Shown: positions 6,007 to 7,978 of the stretch, piece by piece
Layout of the letters: every line of letters begins with the position of its first letter
Numbering within the stretch: position 1 is the stretch's first letter
NCBI GenBank assembly: GCA_946612185.1
Contig: CAMOEP010000092.1
Span: 1 to 7,978 of the forward strand
From: an uncultured Ruminococcus sp.
GTDB lineage: Bacteria > Bacillota > Clostridia > Oscillospirales > Ruminococcaceae
DNA length: 7,978 bases
Direction: 5' to 3'
The notes under the pieces: generated by a model
Seen by the model: the letters and a program-made list of their open reading frames with translations, nothing else
Database searches by the model: none
Told to the model about the DNA's origin: nothing
Translations under genes and position numbers: made by a program

Positions 6007-7143
6007 ATGTTCCTGCATAACCTTAAATACGAACTTATCAGCAGCTATCGTGTAAAAGACCTTATCATATGGCTGATACTCTTTCCTATGATACTCGGCA
6101 CTCTTTTCAAGGCTGCTTTCGGAAATATCTATGAGAATATCTCTACCTTCAAAACTATCCCGGCGGCTGTAGTGGTGGAGGACGGCATCGACGACACTAT
6201 TTTCAGACAGGTAATGGACAGCATGACCCAGGGCGATGAACCTTTCCTCAAAATCACCTACACCGATATGGACTCCGCCCTTGAATTGCTCCGCAAAGAC
6301 GATATAAAGGGTATCATCGTATGCGGCGAAAAACTCTCCCTGACCGTTTCCGGTACTGGTTCTGAACAGTCGGCGCTTCGCAGTTTCGCTGACCAGTACA
6401 ACAATACCCAGCATATCGTAATGGAAACTCTCAAAAATGACCCGGCTTCTGCTCAGAAAGTTATTATGAGCCTCCAGGAGGACTGCTCACCCGTTTCCAG
6501 CAAGCCCATGACTCAGGGCAATACCGATAACTTTATACAGTACTTCTACAACCTTATCGCTATGGTCGCTATTTACGGCTCTGTGACCGGTCTTCACATC
6601 ACCGTCAACAACCAGGCTAACCTCTCACCTCTCGGCGCAAGGAAATGCTGCTCGCCTACTCCAAAAGCCGTGGGGCTTGGCGCAAGCCTTATCGGAAGCT
6701 ATATCGTGCAGAGCGGCTGTATGATAATTTGCGTAAGCTTCCTCCGGTTCGTGCTTGATATCGACTTTGGCGACCGCCTGCTCCTGGTATATATCTCAGC
6801 AATATGCGGCGGTATACTCGGCGTATCCCTGGGCTTCTTCATCGGCTCACTGAACAAATTCAGCTTCGGCATGAAAACCGGTCTGTGTATGACTATTTCC
6901 ATGATATCCTGCTACCTCAGCGGTCTTATGGTGGGAGATATCAAAGGCGATATCGCCAGCAATGTCCCCTGGCTCAACAATATAAACCCCGCTTCTGTTA
7001 TATCCGATTGCTTCTACTGCCTGAACATCGACAGCGACTACAGCAGATTAAAAGTAAAGCTGCTGACCATGTTTGCATTATCCGCTGTTTTCTCAGTCCT
7101 GGGCATAATCATGACAAGGAGGAAAAAGTATGCTTATATTTAA
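6007..7143 (+). CDS. ABC-2 type permease, first subunit
   Basis: A 378-residue membrane subunit. It has one helix near the N-terminus (about 18-36), a large outside domain (37-175) and five further helices (about 176-197, 222-250, 257-281, 288-310, 352-369). This is the ABC2_membrane_3 pattern of export permeases with an extracytoplasmic domain. The motif NLSPLGARKC followed by SPTPK in the loop after helix 2 is the amphipathic coupling region typical of the family. AAGGAGG (5996-6002) precedes the ATG by 4 bases, and the gene begins 1 bp after the ATPase stop. It overlaps the next permease by 14 bp, so the subunits are probably made together and form a heterodimer. Confidence 0.9.
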   Translation: MFLHNLKYELISSYRVKDLIIWLILFPMILGTLFKAAFGNIYENISTFKTIPAAVVVEDGIDDTIFRQVMDSMTQGDEPFLKITYTDMDSALELLRKDDIKGIIVCGEKLSLTVSGTGSEQSALRSFADQYNNTQHIVMETLKNDPASAQKVIMSLQEDCSPVSSKPMTQGNTDNFIQYFYNLIAMVAIYGSVTGLHITVNNQANLSPLGARKCCSPTPKAVGLGASLIGSYIVQSGCMIICVSFLRFVLDIDFGDRLLLVYISAICGGILGVSLGFFIGSLNKFSFGMKTGLCMTISMISCYLSGLMVGDIKGDIASNVPWLNNINPASVISDCFYCLNIDSDYSRLKVKLLTMFALSAVFSVLGIIMTRRKKYAYI

Positions 7144-7978
7144 GACATTCTTCAAGGTTCTCCGCAAACACCTGCCTGTTGCGCTGATATTTATTGTGAC
7201 TTTCGTTCTGATATCGCTGAATATGGTAAAGTCCGACAATAATGAAAAGGTTTTCGAGGACGTTAAGCTGGACGTTTGTGTATTTGACCAGGACAACACC
7301 CCCGAAAGCCGCAAGCTTTACGAATATATGGGTTCAAGATACAATATGGTCACTATCGAAAACGACCAGGATACTATCACTGATGCCCTTTACTATGAGC
7401 GTGCCGACTTCATCATGACCATAGAAAAAGGCTACTCCTCCGCCATTGCCGAGGGAAACTGCGACGGGCTTTTCACAAGCTATCATATGCACCCAAGCTA
7501 CGCCGAGGCACTTGTCCAGCAGTTTTTGCAGGAGTACGTCAAGACCGTCAGTGCTGGCATCGCAGGAGGTATGGACATTGGAAACGCCATTGACCTTGCG
7601 GAGGAAACTCTTTCAGAGCATACAGAAGTAAGCTACGCTCAATACAACGAAAATACAGACTCCGACTTCTCCAATGGGCTCGCAAACTACTTCAAATATA
7701 TGGCGTATATACTCATCTCAGTTATTATGAGCGCCCTCTGCCCGGTGCTTCTGGCAATGGATAAAAAGGATATTCGCTACCGCACAAACTGTTCAGGTAT
7801 CGTGTCATCATCATACCTTTTGCAGATACTCACCGCCGCCGCAGTATTCATAACAGGTATATGGCTGGTATTCTCCGTGGTGGGTATATTCGTAAACGGT
7901 GGAATGTATCATGGAAAAGCACTTCTTGCCCTCCTTAACAGCTACGTTTTCTCCATAACCTCCGCAGCAATAACCGTA
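7130..7978 (+). CDS. ABC-2 type permease, second subunit (3' end outside window)
   Basis: Reading from the ATG at 7130 gives 283 residues in open frame to the window edge with no stop. It starts MLIFKTFFKVLRKHLPVALI, has one helix at about 15-33, an outside domain at about 34-185, then helices at about 187-209, 225-256 and from 264 on. The plan matches the first permease, so it is its partner. It is expected to need roughly 100 more residues. AAGGAGG (7116-7122) lies 7 bases before the start, inside the end of the first permease gene, and the two genes overlap by 14 bp. A shorter start is unlikely because this one keeps the first helix. Confidence 0.9.
   Translation, partial: MLIFKTFFKVLRKHLPVALIFIVTFVLISLNMVKSDNNEKVFEDVKLDVCVFDQDNTPESRKLYEYMGSRYNMVTIENDQDTITDALYYERADFIMTIEKGYSSAIAEGNCDGLFTSYHMHPSYAEALVQQFLQEYVKTVSAGIAGGMDIGNAIDLAEETLSEHTEVSYAQYNENTDSDFSNGLANYFKYMAYILISVIMSALCPVLLAMDKKDIRYRTNCSGIVSSSYLLQILTAAAVFITGIWLVFSVVGIFVNGGMYHGKALLALLNSYVFSITSAAITV

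Overview
The window looks like a chromosomal segment from a fibrolytic gut Ruminococcus (R. flavefaciens-like), although no marker gene fixes the species. The evidence is a secreted GH26 enzyme with a Thr/Ser-rich linker and a C-terminal type I dockerin, which is cellulosome architecture. AGGAGG-type ribosome sites and low-GC intergenic DNA with Firmicutes-like promoters agree with this.

Layout. Positions 1-31 hold the end of a dispersed 37-bp repeat. Positions 32-427 are AT-rich leader DNA with a good promoter (TTGCAA-17-TATAAT) overlapped by a 10-bp dyad. Positions 428-2458 (+) encode a CBM35-GH26-dockerin beta-mannanase. Positions 2459-2739 form a gene-free convergent junction with three hairpins, including a long bidirectional terminator. 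Positions 4430-2740 (-) are a two-component operon: a multi-TM HisKA_3 kinase, then a NarL/LuxR response regulator, overlapping by 4 bp. Positions 4483-5010 hold no convincing gene. They contain a 471-bp composite repeat element, then an operator-like dyad. From 5058 rightward runs an ABC export operon: one ATPase, one complete ABC-2 permease and a second permease that runs off the window end.

How the genes work together. The mannanase should be exported and docked on a scaffoldin to cut beta-mannan. The kinase/regulator pair and the ABC operon point away from each other across the repeat element. Their composition (HisKA_3 kinase, LuxR-type regulator, ATPase, two ABC-2 permeases) is that of the linearmycin-resistance type LnrJK-LnrLMN systems of Bacillus. 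My inference is that the pair senses a membrane-active compound and induces the exporter. The mannanase is probably a neighbour and not a partner.

The least ordinary part is the non-coding element at 4490-4960. It has three perfect-length tandem 37-bp units with a hairpin core, a 38-bp inverted unit at the far end, and three copies of a second repeat inside. A 31-bp stretch identical to the third 37-bp unit lies inverted at the window start, so the mannanase and two-component block sits between inverted copies of one repeat. The enzyme, regulator and transporter are recognisable families. The repeat family is the best candidate for something undescribed.
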